Source: Phylloscopus collybita
Taxonomy: Eukaryota; Chordata; Aves; Passeriformes; Phylloscopidae
DNA: 64,000 nt
Assembly: GCA_027886175.1 (NCBI GenBank)
Contig: JAJNNQ010000024.1
Location: 9,594,001-9,658,000 of the forward strand
Direction: 5' to 3'
Below the pieces are notes generated by a model. The model saw only the letters and a program-made list of their open reading frames with translations. It was not told the DNA's origin and made no database searches. This document shows, one piece after another, positions 36,001 through 47,300 of this stretch. A program made the position numbers and the translations under genes. Each line of letters begins with the position of its first letter. Position 1 is the first letter of the stretch.

Positions 36001-38378
36001 ACTCATCTGAAGCTTTATTTCCAAATCCATCTCTGTTGCTGGTTTCTGAGACACTGGTTAGAAAAATTATGTAAAAAACTTGATTGTCCAAGTGGCTGAA
36101 GAGTTTGCAGCCATTTGCAGGTAACTCAGAGGAAAGGGATGCGTGCAGTGAAAGAAGAAAAAGATGGGGTTATGTCATGAGCCAAGATAGATACTGTGGA
36201 AGTTCTGCCAGAAGAGAGTTATATGATTAGTGCTTGGACAGCTAGTTAAGAAAGAAACACAAGCCTAATTGGAAAATGATTATTCAGCACAGGCCAAATG
36301 CTAGAGAAGATAATGAGAAGGTTGATTAGCGAGTTGAAAGAAAGGAGAAAGATGAACCGGCAGCCCCTCTTGATTCCTGAAATGAACAGCACATGGGAAA
36401 TATGCAACTGGAAAGAGTTTAGAAATTCCTATTTGCTGATGGTAGGTGAAAAAAAAGAGAAGAAAATAGCATTAACATCGGGAAGAATCATGAGTGTGGT
36501 TAGGGATCACAGGGTACACAATTTCAAGCATTTTATAATGAAATTTATCTCATTTTGTGTTGAATCCTGTAAAAACCTCCATGATTTCATGCAGGCTTTT
36601 TATCATACCCATACAGGTAACTTCCTTCCAATTCCAGCTGTCTTTGCACTCTTCCACTGCCTGAGACATCTCTCAGTTACTGCCTTACTTCAGTGATTGG
36701 GATATTTTTCTCTCTCCATACCCTGACTTCCTCACTGGTGCATTGCACCCTGAGAGATGCACCCCCATTTTTCAATGGCTCTGTGATCTAAAATCTAATT
36801 AAACTGTCTTCTGATCTCTGTTTCTCTGTCTGTCTGATCTATCAACACCCATTTTCCACTTGAAAGGGTAAACAGATATCCATCTCTACCAAAAGCAAGG
36901 AAGAATCATAAGTCTGTAACTACAAACCCTGTAATTCAACTAAGGAAGTCAGGGAGACTTTAGTGTGGCCATCAAATTAAATTCTGAAGCTGTTATTCAA
37001 ATTATTTTCTGTTGTGTGTATGCATCTTGACAATATTTTTCTGTGCACTTATGCTATTATGTTTTTTATACTTTTTATATATTTTTAAAGTAAGATACAT
37101 TTAAAAATAATTTTACACAGCAATATAATATGAAGACAACAGAACCTGCTAAAGGGTTAAGTAAATTAAAGCAGTAGGTAAGTGAACTGGTTAGGCAGAA
37201 CATTGATTTGTGAAAAGAAATATTATGGCTGACATAGAAATCTGTATAGGAATTAGAGCCATGAAATGGCAAGTTGATTCTAGGATGCTACAGAGGGACT
37301 TTACATCTCTAGGGCAGTTAAAATAGCACAGGATCAGCAAATATTTTTATACATTGGAGATTTCTGTAACAAGGCAGGATGTTTGATACTGGCAGAATTT
37401 TAATTACTCAGATGTTGACTTGGATGCCACTCAATAAAAAAAAATAAAATTAAGAGGAGTAACACATTTTAAGAGGCATTTTAGGATTGCTTTCTTCCAC
37501 AGCTTATTGGAGCATTCAGATGGTTAGAGGCTATTTTGGACCAAGTCCTAGGATATATACCAAGTATGATTAATAGGACTGAAGCAAGGAAACACCCAGA
37601 CATTACAGTATCATTAGTTCAAATTATTCCTGGGAGCTGGTGGAAGCCAAGTGAACATTCTGGACCACAAGAAAGTTGAATTTGAGAAAACATGAAATGC
37701 CCCAACAGGTTTGGTTATTATTTTGTTGGTCAAGATTGTATTTTGTAGAGGGAGTCTAGTGGAGACTCTAGGAAGTATTTTAGAAACAGTTGGTGATGCA
37801 ATTAAAATCCGTCTTGGATCAGTCTAGAGGGGAAAAAAAGGCAACAGATGCAAGTTTGTTTAAGTGGCAGTGTAAAAATAATTATAAACAGAAGGCTTCT
37901 TTTAAAATATATACAAAATGTAGTGAGAGGTGGATTGGGAAATCTCTAAAAATAAGCATAAGTAAGTCAAGAACATAATTAGCAGTACTGAACATCAAAT
38001 TGTAAAGGGTATTTCAATGAGCAAAGAATTCTGCTGTTGTATTTACAGTAAATGAAAAGGAAATTTGGGAAAGTGATCTACTTAAAAAGGAGACTGGAGA
38101 ACCGAAAATTAAAAAAAAAAAATAATAACAAGTTTTGAGAAGAGACAGGAGATGGCAAGCTGCTCAGAGTCAGGATTACATTTCCCAATTAAAGCAATTA
38201 CAAACACTTAACGTTGCATTGAATGAGTAATTCTCCATTTCTTACAAATCCTTCCTCACTGGCAGACAGCTTTCAAGGCCACAGTGGTGCCAGCCATCGG
38301 GCAGCTCCCACCTAACTGGAGTAGCTTGCAGGAAGGGGATCTCGGGTTCCTGTGGGAACCAGGAACATGTGAAATAGT
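36001..38378. other. A-rich noncoding tract, possible old relics
   Basis: The plus strand is noticeably rich in A and in AAG/GAA words, as in the sense strand of worn-down retroelements. I cannot match any piece to a named family. The 132-codon frame at 36298-36696 has no recognisable domain. Confidence 0.4.
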
Positions 38379-38387
38379 TTGGGGTGT

Positions 38388-39157
38388 TGTCTTGGGTTAT
38401 GGAACCAAAAACGTGTGTTCTGTTTCCTCTGCTGAAAGGAGCTGGGGAGATGTTCTTCTTTCTCTCTTGTTAACTCTGGGAGGAGGGGGGGCAGGTGCCT
38501 TTTGATAATGGGCCAACTGTTAAAACCAGGTGGGGCAGTGTTTCTTATCTCTTTTCACAATGGGCCATTAAGACTCCCCAAGCTGTTCTCCTCCCCAAAG
38601 CAGTACATCCACATTCCATTGTGACATGCTTCACCCAGTGCCGGGAGCCAACCATCCCTACCTGGATACAGGATGTGTTCCCCTACAGGAACACAAGGCA
38701 TCCAGCTTCACCTGATTCCTGGAGGAAGACTGGACCCTTCTCACTATCACTGGACCCTTATTCTACAGGATCATCTCTACTTCAACAGAACCACATCTGC
38801 CACTCCAGGAGGACTCACTTTTGGACTGCTTCCAACACCCTGACCACAGGGTGTCAGGTTGTTGCTCTGACTCTGTCAGGGTTTTCCAAAATTGTTGTTT
38901 GTTTGCTGGTTTGGTTTTGTGGTTTTGTGTTGTTTGTTTGTTTGTTTGTGGTTTTGTGTTTTGTTTTGTTTTTATTTTCTACTGCATTTGTATTGTTAAT
39001 ATTCCTAGTAAAGAACTGTTATTCCTATTCCCAAATCTTTGCCTGAAAGCCCTTAATTGCAAAATTATAATTTGGCAGGGGTGAGGGGTTTACATTCTCC
39101 TTTCTAAGGGAAACTCCAGCTTTCCCTGGCAGATACCTGTCTTTCCAAACCAAGACA
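38388..39157 (+). mobile_element. Solo LTR, ERVL-type (LTR-B), nested in another LTR
   Basis: This is a second complete copy of the LTR-A family, with the same TGTCTTGG...CCAAGACA termini and the same orientation. It is flanked by a perfect 5-bp duplication, GGTGT, at 38383-38387 and 39158-39162. It lacks roughly 35-40 bases present in LTR-A (around 4452-4488) and has an expanded GT/T-rich block around 38896-38975. A likely AGTAAA poly(A) signal is at 39007-39012. The 183-codon frame at 38495-39046 lies wholly inside and is not a gene. Joining the flanks across one GGTGT restores the left end of the minus-strand LTR listed next, so LTR-B landed later. Confidence 0.9.
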
Positions 39158-39159
39158 GG

Positions 39160-39502
39160 TGTCTCAGTACAACACAAAGGAACGACACTCACACACTGAG
39201 ATGTCCAAAGCAAAAAAGGGGCAGTTTATTTACAGACCTCGACATGTACGGAATTACAACAGTGACCATGGATTGGAGGAAGAAAATCATCCTCTCCAAC
39301 CACACTGGTCAACCCAACAGTCCATGAACAGTCTCCTCCTTATAAGAATGTAAACATGAAAAGACTGTTACAGTAACAATGGGTTGTTTATGTGAAAATC
39401 GTGAGAGACTCCATTACAAAAGGTAAACAATCAGAAGGCTGAAATAGAACTTTGGAAAAACTTTAGAAAGAACAGAGGTGAACAGAAAAAACCCAGACAA
39501 CA
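39160..39502 (-). mobile_element. Solo LTR, ERVK-type, minus strand, split near its end by LTR-B
   Basis: Read on the minus strand, this 343-base LTR starts TGTTGTCTGG and ends TACTGAGACA. It carries a TATA-like TTATAAG at about 39340-39346 and an AATAAA poly(A) signal at 39230-39225, about 65 bases before its end. The order and spacing fit U3-R-U5. A perfect 6-bp duplication, TTGGGG, lies at 39503-39508 and at 38379-38384, on the far side of LTR-B. Six-base duplications are typical of class II (ERVK-like) elements. The last three bases of the LTR (TGT on plus) also survive at 38385-38387 because LTR-B's target duplication copied them. No internal genes remain. Confidence 0.8.
39225..39230 (-). 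promoter_or_regulatory. AATAAA poly(A) signal of the minus-strand LTR
   Basis: TTTATT on plus reads AATAAA on minus, placed about 65 bases before the LTR's 3' end as expected for the end of R. The TATA-like element of the same LTR is about 110 bases upstream. Confidence 0.65.
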
Positions 39503-39508
39503 TTGGGG

Positions 39509-40394
39509 TATCTGAGGAGGTGAGAACCTGATCACACTCACTGGGGGAGAGGCAATGTGCATGCTGGTGTCATACTGAGCCCGACACGTACACCTGGGCT
39601 GCAAACAGGGTTCCATCCACCCTTCCTTCTGTTCTTCCATCCTCCTTTCTGTGCTCCTACCACGGGCTGACTTGTACAATCCAAGAGAAAAAATTCATGC
39701 CCTGGTTTGTAAAATACATGTACCAGCTAAAATTGTAATTTTTTCCCTATGAATTTTTCCAGCAGCATCAAAAAGGCAACACATCTTCTTGAATTTGAGA
39801 AAAAGTTTGTGTTCTTAAATGGTTTAGGATTGTGGTCCTCATAATGTAAACCTGATCATAAAGGAAAATTCCTAGTATCTTGAGGAAAGAGAATTACTAG
39901 AATGCAAATAAGTCATAGTTATCAGAGTTCAAGAAAATGAAGACAGAAACAGATGAAGTCTTTTGGAAATTACTTTCCAAGTTGATGAGGAACAGCACTA
40001 GAAACTTGCAAACGTAATGTCATTAGTCTGAGATAGGTCTGTGACATCAATTATGGAAAAATATTAGCAAAAATGTATGGGGTCAGTGGTGGAGCATGCT
40101 GTGGTACTTAATTTCTTTAGAGACAAGTAACATAAATTTATGAGAGTTTGATATGGCTTAATTCAATTGTCTTTCACAGTCCCCCCCCTTTTTTTTTTTT
40201 TTACCATGTAGTTTTTCTGCATTCAGTATAGAAAGAATTGGCATAATTTTATTTTTTAATGTATACCATTTTCACCTTGACAGTGATTAATTTCACACAG
40301 GAATTATCTTGGTGAGGAAAGCAAAGATATTCTAACCCTTTTCCTTTGAAGACTGAGCATGTTCTCTTTTGATGAGGTAAAGCTTCCAGATACA
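39509..40394. other. Noncoding spacer between LTR-derived blocks
   Basis: This is AT-rich unique-looking DNA with a C8-T14 run at 40181-40202. It may contain worn retroelement sequence, but nothing can be named. Confidence 0.5.
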
Positions 40395-41100
40395 TGAGGT
40401 GAAGCAGGCTGTCCCCCTGCAGCCCATGGGGACTAACACTGGAGACTGCAATTACTGCAGCAGGAACCCCTTGTTGCATCCAGGCTGGGAAGAAGGGAGA
40501 GAGTTCATTGCAATATAGAACACTTGTCCCAAAAGACCCAGGTGTGGAGATTGTAATGGATCAGCCTTTTAATTGTTTTAATTCATGATTTGAGTTGAAT
40601 GTCATAGGAATCACTGTAGTAGGAACCACCTGCACCAATGGAGAACAAACCTAAAGCAGTGCAAGTGCAGCAGTGACCCAGCCTGAGCTGGTTTTGGTGT
40701 CCAGTAACTCCATGTAACACACACCTCTCCTGTGGTGGTCCAGAGTGATCACCAGAACAAGGGGAGCCCAAAGTCATGGACTAAATGAACCCTATGGACG
40801 CTTTATGGACACTTTGCAGGTGTGGTCCAGACTAAGGGAATGGCATGTGTGATATGAAGGGATGGGAAGTGAATGAGATTGTGTTGAAAAGTGTGAGACC
40901 TGAGTGGAATGTAAGTGGTACAGGATAAGGCATGGGATAATGTGCTGGTTTTGGCTGGGGTGGAATTGTATTCCCCCTGCTCTAGTGTCTCTAGCTTGAA
41001 CCCCACCCAGTAACACCTCTGAGTACTGTTAGTATGGAATAACTCTTCTTCCATATGTGACTGATGAACACTGGCCAGTTCCAGTGCTGGTTATTCTAGC
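40395..41100 (+). mobile_element. Decayed ERVL-like fragment: 3' interior plus start of LTR
   Basis: From 40941 the sequence begins TGTGCTGGTTTTGGCTGGGG, close to my memory of a common avian LTR start. It is followed by LTR-like text that fades out near 41100. The preceding 0.5 kb has phrases that I associate with the 3' interior and LTR portions of avian ERVL elements: GAAGCAGGCTGT and CTGCAGCCCATGG near 40400-40430, and CCCAAAGTCATGG near 40767-40780. The piece lacks duplications and a second LTR. Frames are short and broken. Family identity rests on recall, not on a search. Confidence 0.5.
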
Positions 41101-42869
41101 AGAGTTTACTGCTGGTAGCAAATCCATAAACAAAGCAAATTTTAAGGAATGGTTGACAATGGGAATCAAAAGATAACATCTTACTGGTCCAAACAGGTGA
41201 AAACATCGTCTAACCTATTGAGATAGAATAACAAAAATATTATTTTTAATTATCAACATGTTTGTCTTCAGAAAACAAAAGGATGGTGAATATGGCCTTG
41301 ATATTCCCTTTTGCCTGAAGCTGCTCCAAGCAGGCTAAAGTGCTTGCTTGTGTGTGAGAGGAAATGGATGACAAATAATAACAGCTATATAGGAAACTGA
41401 AGACAAAAGAGGCAAAGAAAGGAGTTTTATTGTCTAACAGTCCTTGAATTTCTGACTGCATGTAATGGCAGTGGAAAAGATAAGCGAGCTATAGAGGCAT
41501 CTCCATCGGAATACTGGAAGTGAAAGGTATTGTTTGGAATACAAGCTCCTGCCCAGGCTTCAGTTTGCTCACTGTATTTGGTTTCAGTGACTTTTTCTAG
41601 CAAAGAGTAGTGCCCTGCTGAAGGTACAGAGCATGACATCAAGTATAATTCAAAGTGATGGGAAGAAGATGTTCTTTATGGTATATAATAAATAACAGGA
41701 CTATGCCTGGCTGTATTGTGGATAGTTATATTTATGATCCAGTAGATGTCCCTGACATGTATGTTTGTGGGATGTTTTTTTTTTTGGAGGAAGCAATTTT
41801 TTACCTAAATGGAAATTACTCTTACTGGAAAAGACTGAAGGAAAAATATAAATGAATTTTCATTTTTTTATTCTTCATTAGATAAAGCATCTTATAGCTG
41901 ATTATTGATAAGCTCAAAAGGAGATTCATAATGTTTTAAGCTCCTGAGGAAAGTCGTTAAATACATGTTTAACATGAAGTCTGTGAAATCGCATTCTGAA
42001 TTCTGTAGGTTTACCTGATGTTGTGTATTTATTTAAGTGCATGTCTAGACTGGGACCAAAGCTCTGTGGGGAAGAATTTGTTTCTGTTGTTGCTTTTACT
42101 GCAATGCAAATAGTAAGTAGTAGTAAGTATTTTGCCATTTCGTGGTCATTATCAAAATAAAACTTTATGTTACTTGTTGACTGCTTTGGTAAAAAAGCTC
42201 TTTTTTTTTGTATTTTAGATTATACAGATTTGCCTTGTTCTTTCAAGGTTCTGAAGCAACGTTAATAAACCATTTTCTTGCATTTTTTTTCTCATTTGGT
42301 CCTAATGAGCATCTTGGAAGTAGCAATTAGCAGACAACTAAAAGGGCAAAGATCAAGCAGTAAAAATTAGCAATGGTAAATATAAACAAAGGGATTTAAA
42401 AACAACTATTAAACTCAAAAGTTAAGATCTGATAGGATTGGGCTTTTCCCCATCCCTGTAAATGGCATTACCTCATGTAACATTTCTCATGCATACAGTG
42501 CTGTATGTCAACATGAAATGCCCAACTGATGTGGCTATCCAATGCTTGAAATTTAAAAAATAAACCAATAAGTAAAAGGCTCTCGGATTTTTGTCTCAGT
42601 TTTCTAACAGAGAAAGTGTGTTCGCCTAGCATGACACGTTAGCAGTGTTCCACCTGTCCAGGATTAATTAGCCATGCAGTGCCTGCCCCATAGAATTGTT
42701 CCAACACAGACACACTAACCTAGAAGAAGTTCACTCCAGGACCCCCTCATCACACCTAGGGCTCATGTTCATGCAGTCTGAGCTGCACTCACAGTGGGAC
42801 TTCTGCATTTCCGAATTCACACATGTATGATGCCTAGGGTCTAGTGTGAGCTACCATCTTTCAAAGAAA
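41101..42869. other. Noncoding tract, nothing specific seen
   Basis: This is AT-rich unique sequence with short T-runs and no recognisable gene, RNA or repeat. Confidence 0.6.
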
Positions 42870-42880
42870 TTAATTAAAAA

Positions 42881-42905
42881 ATGATTAGCTAAAGGGGCTA
42901 ATCAT
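42881..42905. repeat. Perfect 9-bp dyad ATGATTAGC / GCTAATCAT
   Basis: The arms at 42881-42889 and 42897-42905 are exact reverse complements around a 7-base centre. Each arm holds an ATTA/TAAT homeodomain core. Confidence 0.9.
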
Positions 42906-43043
42906 TTACCATTGAATAGCAATATCTCCATGTTAACTCACATAGTAAACCCATTACAGCCATGTCCCACAATTACTTACCAACAGTTCAGTGCTTATTT
43001 TGTTTCCCTAGGGAAAGGCTTGGTGTAAAAAGCAGCGATATAT

Positions 43044-43067
43044 TTGACAATAACAAATTATTGTCAA
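43044..43067. repeat. Perfect 10-bp dyad TTGACAATAA / TTATTGTCAA
   Basis: The arms at 43044-43053 and 43058-43067 are exact reverse complements around CAAA. Each contains a SOX-type ACAAT core, giving an inverted pair with close spacing. Confidence 0.92.
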
Positions 43068-43170
43068 TTAATAAAACAATTGGCAATTAGAACCAACATG
43101 GTAACAATTTTGCATGGCTGATCCTTCATAAGCAAGTGTGGTGCAAGAAGGCATTCCATCTTATGTGCCC

Positions 43171-44210
43171 CCGTGGGTGAGAGAGGCAATTATAGCCACA
43201 GATTTTTTTTTTTTAATTTGATATTTGATTGGATGAAAATTTGGAGTACGTACTTATCTAAATAAAACACAAAGGAAGGCACCCCAACTAGCTTGAATAT
43301 GGACGGGAAGCAAATTTTTGTCAGGATTGCATACCTGGAAAAATTATGGAGGTGAGAACCATGGGATAAAATTCTGAGCTGCTGACAGCCTTAAAAATTG
43401 CCCTAATTGAGAATGAGACTGTGAGGCACATCTGAGTGTTACTAGGACCTTGAAAGGACTGACACTCAATCTTCTAATTCCATATTATGGAGAGAACCTG
43501 CAGTGTTTGTGACCTTGCAAAATCAGTTTGAGCCTAGCTGACTTTTAAAGCCTTAAATCAAGATCCTGCCAGAACGAGACGATTCTTGTAAGAATGATAA
43601 CCCGCAGATACGGCAAAATGAAATCTACTTGGCTCTCGAAATCACTTGGACAAACTCTGGCAATGGAAATGTCAATCACATGGCCTCCTGCCAAGGTTAA
43701 ATCTCAACTTCCCAGTGATTCAACAGTCTGGACACTTTGGCAATTGTTTCCAACAGAAATACTATAGAGAAGCAACAAATTTCTGTTAACAGCTGGTGCG
43801 GGGTGACTTTAAACAGGCTTTTTAGCTTTACTTGGGAAGTGTTAGAGAAAGGGGAGAAAGTAGTTGTTTTGGACAGCAACAGATCTCCAGACAAATAGGC
43901 CCAAAATGCTTCTCTGCTTATATATTTGAAATGTAGAGCCAAGTTAGAGGGCTGCATTTCCCAGCTAGAGCTGGGGGATTGACAAACATTCTAATGTGAA
44001 TCTGTTCATTCAGAATTCCAGGTAAATTCTCTTTTCCAAATTCTTACCATAAATTTCAAATATCACCTTTTGCTCACTGACATTTTCTTCCATTTTTTTC
44101 CTCATGGCTCACAAATGAGACATGCCAATTTTTAAAATGTGAAAACACAAGAACTTCTGCTGAATTACAACGAGAGTATATTAACAGATTGCCACTGCTG
44201 CTCACCCCAA
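43171..44210. other. Noncoding tract, nothing specific seen
   Basis: This is unique AT-rich DNA with a short T-run at about 43205-43214 and no recognisable feature. Confidence 0.55.
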
Positions 44211-44315
44211 GTCACAGAACCACAAAATGGGTCAGGTTGGAAGGGGCCAAAGTGGATCATCTGGTCCAATCTTCCTGCTCAAGCAGGTGTCCTAGTGTCA
44301 TCCATCAGTTCTAAG
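44211..44315 (-). mobile_element. CR1 LINE 3' end, 5'-truncated
   Basis: The plus strand shows GTCACAGAACCACAAAATGG, then GGTTGGAAGGGGCC, then GATCATCTGGTCCAAT and CCTGCTCAAGCAGG. This is the familiar reverse complement of the 3' untranslated end of chicken-repeat-1 retrotransposons, so the element lies on the minus strand with its 3' end near 44211. Only about 100 bases survive, as is usual for CR1, which inserts heavily 5'-truncated and without a poly(A) tail. No reverse transcriptase sequence is present. It supports a sauropsid, probably avian, source. Confidence 0.82.
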
Positions 44316-47300
44316 TGTCAGTCAATGATACGCTTCTTTCCTTGTGTTCCTGGCCATAGCTGGAAAGCTATGACTAGAAACACCCCTCTCTTAAATTAAA
44401 TGAAATTACAGCACAGAAAAAGTTTTTGGCTGGACTCCAAACTTAATCTTATTGAAACATGGAGTTGTGTTTCATTACAAGTAAAAGCAGAGAGGAACGC
44501 AGGACTCATTTCCAATCCCTGGCACCTAGCTTCAGATCACTTATTTATCTTTATGAAATGTGAAGGGTGGGTAATAGAAGAAAGAAATATGTTTACTGGG
44601 AACTTTTAAATTCCTATTTCAGACCTGGATTTGGTACTAGATATGTTTCAACACTTAGTGGGGAATAAATTTCCCATGGTGAGAAAAATTGTCAACACAG
44701 GTGGTCCAGGTTTATATTCGCTCCCCTAGCAGATCTTCACAGAACTAGTTAGGTTTACCTTAATATCCTGTAATTCCTAAGTGCAGAGAGGTTCATTAGT
44801 GCCTAACAAGAGTTTTTGCTTTTATCAGCTGGGTTCCTCTCACCACTACAGATCCAGGTTCCCCACCATGCCCCACTCTTTTGTCTCTTCCCTGCCACTT
44901 CTACCCCTTCTGTACCATACACCCTTTAATCTTTACAATACTCACTCAAATGGAGTGCTTAAATTATTTGAGCCTTTCCTGGGTAAAGACTGGCCAGTGT
45001 GAGCTTTTATTGTCCCCTCCCACACCTCAGCCATGCATGTCAGAGAGGCAACACCTTCCTAAAAATGTGCTTCTCTCCCACTGCCTTCCTCCCCTGTAAT
45101 TTCATGCTGCTGCCCTGTGGAGTGTATTTCCCAGGGAATGCTTTAAAACCTTTCACTGTTTCCCTTACATTTCTTTCTAAATCTGTTCTAACCAGATCAA
45201 ATCTGATAGATAGCTGATGTTACAGAAAGAACTCTGCTGGAGTTTTCTGAGAGGCAGAATGTAATACAGATCTGTACAAAAATAGAAAATTCTGTAAGGC
45301 AGTTCCGCTGGGTTCAAAATCATTTTGTCTGTGAAGTCTTTTTGAGTATCTGTACAAAGAATTCTGGTGGGCCATTTGATCTGGGATAAGAAGTAACAGA
45401 CACTGTATGGATCAGTATTTTTTTTTTTCCTTTAGGAGTGCTTGATTGAGAACTTTCCTCAAAATGCTGTTTTGTTTCTCTGGGTACTTATACACAGTTG
45501 AGCTTGATGTTTCCCTGGAATCACAGCAAAAGGTGACTTTTAAATTTGTTTTTCAGGATTTTGAATATTTGCCGTGTGTTCTGGAATAAAGAGCAAGTGC
45601 AATAACTTATTGATGTGCCTCAAAACTGAGCCTTTCTGTTTTGAGAAGAATACTTCCACCACACTCAAGAATACTTCCAACCACTCTCAGGTTAATTCTT
45701 AGTTTGACAACATTCATGCAACCCCTTGTTCTGGTTGGGTTACATTTGAAAAAGCCACCAAAGGTGTAAAAAGTGAAGGAAAAAAAATAAATAAAAAGAC
45801 CCCCATATTCAAGAGTACATCACGGATAGGAAAAGGCACACAAGGTCCTCTTTGCGTGAATCCTAGAAAAAAATGGTGTATCCATCCTAGATAAAAAATC
45901 CCAGGGGAAAAAAAAAAACCATTATGTTTTATGAAAACAAAACATCTAATTTCCTTCTCCTCCTTGGATATCTATGCTTTTATCTGTGCTAGTAAACTGG
46001 TTATGATCAGGAGGGCTCCTAGATGGATGCCAGGTATATAAACATATATATATGTATGTCCCCTCTGGTTCTGAATAGCAAAGAAAGCCAACACAGTTCT
46101 TCACCTACCATTAAAACACCAGAACTCCCCTCTTTACAGGGGAGAGCATGTCCTTTATTAAAAGAGATAATTTAGTAAATTTTTCTGTATCTAAAGATAA
46201 TTAAACTGGCCACAACATGAGGATGCATTACCAACTTGCCAAAAGTCTTCACAGAAATTCTACAAGGTTGAAAAGGATCTCAACCAGATTTTATGGAGAA
46301 AAAAAAAACAAACAACAGGTTTCAAAGCAGGATTTTCAGTGTTTGCTTCCTTATCTGTTGTCAGACATTTTGTGCAACATGCATGCTAAATTATGTTGGT
46401 TGTGTTATTCCCTGCTTTAGGTGCTGGTGCCAAGTTAGATCAGGATGGCCAGCTTGCAACTTTTGAGCTTTTAGTTCCTTTTAATAAGGAGTTCACAAGG
46501 CTAAAAAGATTGCCTGTCTCTGATTGAGTCATAAATTGTGTCTCTTTTTAAGGAGAACAAGTACACAAAAAAAAACTTTTCCTCTTTCCCTTGCACAGCA
46601 GTATGAGACAGGGACATGACGGCTCTCATTGTACATTGTCCCTGCCTCTCCCTTCAGGGAACAAAATACTGAGAACAGGATAGGAGATGCAAAGAGCAGG
46701 CGTGATCTCCAGAACATTTCTTAACTTCATTCGAAATGTAGGTGCTGTACATTTTCATATGTGTTGGGTTTTCTGGTTGAAAAAACACACTTGCAAAACT
46801 ATGGAATGAAAATCTTACTAGTAAATTTTGACTGGCAATTTTCTGTGCCCTTTCTGAATTAACTCCGATCTGCTTAGTGAAAATGTGATTGCAACAGTTA
46901 TTGAAATATATCATTTTTCAAACACTAGCTATTTCAGTAAATTAAAAATATTGATCCTCTGCCAGTTTCAAAAAAAGAGGAACAAAAAATAAAAGTGAAC
47001 ATGACTTTAATTTCAAATCCTTTGAAAAAAAAAAAAAATTTTTCTTTAGCACCAGTTCTAAATACTCAAAGCAATGAAACACTTATCAACACCCCTGGGA
47101 ATATTCCCTGTAGCTGAATCAATCTTATTCTCAAGTGCTTTCCTGAGATTCAGTGTAAATTATCTTTTTTTAAAATATCATTTCATACCTCCCACATATC
47201 TTTAATGTGCTTTTGAAGTGTTTGTCATGAAGCTTTAGATACAACCATTACTAGGGTCTTTTTTTCAATGATAGAAAACATCTTCCATTTAAATCCAATA

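Larger units (their letters stand above)
42870..43170. promoter_or_regulatory. Candidate enhancer: dyads with SOX- and homeodomain-type motifs
   Basis: Within 300 bases lie a perfect 9-bp dyad with TAAT cores (42881-42905) and a perfect 10-bp dyad holding opposed SOX-type cores, ACAAT at 43047-43051 and ATTGT at 43060-43064. More SOX-type cores follow at 43076-43080 and at 43104-43108, the last directly followed by TTTGCAT (43109-43115), a POU/octamer-like half site. Dimeric SOX sites and SOX-POU neighbours are known enhancer grammar. Assigning that role here is inference. No simple repeat or mobile element overlaps. Confidence 0.3.

Noticed and set aside
36298..36696. 132-codon plus-strand frame
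   Set aside because: It is A-rich, has no recognisable motif and lies in a possibly relic-laden tract.
38495..39046. 183-codon plus-strand open frame, the longest in the window
   Set aside because: It lies entirely inside solo LTR-B, which is noncoding, and its later part is a GT/T-rich low-complexity stretch.
39160..39586. Alternative right end of the minus-strand LTR at CCCGACA (39580-39586)
   Set aside because: That end gives no target duplication, whereas ending at 39502 gives a perfect TTGGGG on both sides.
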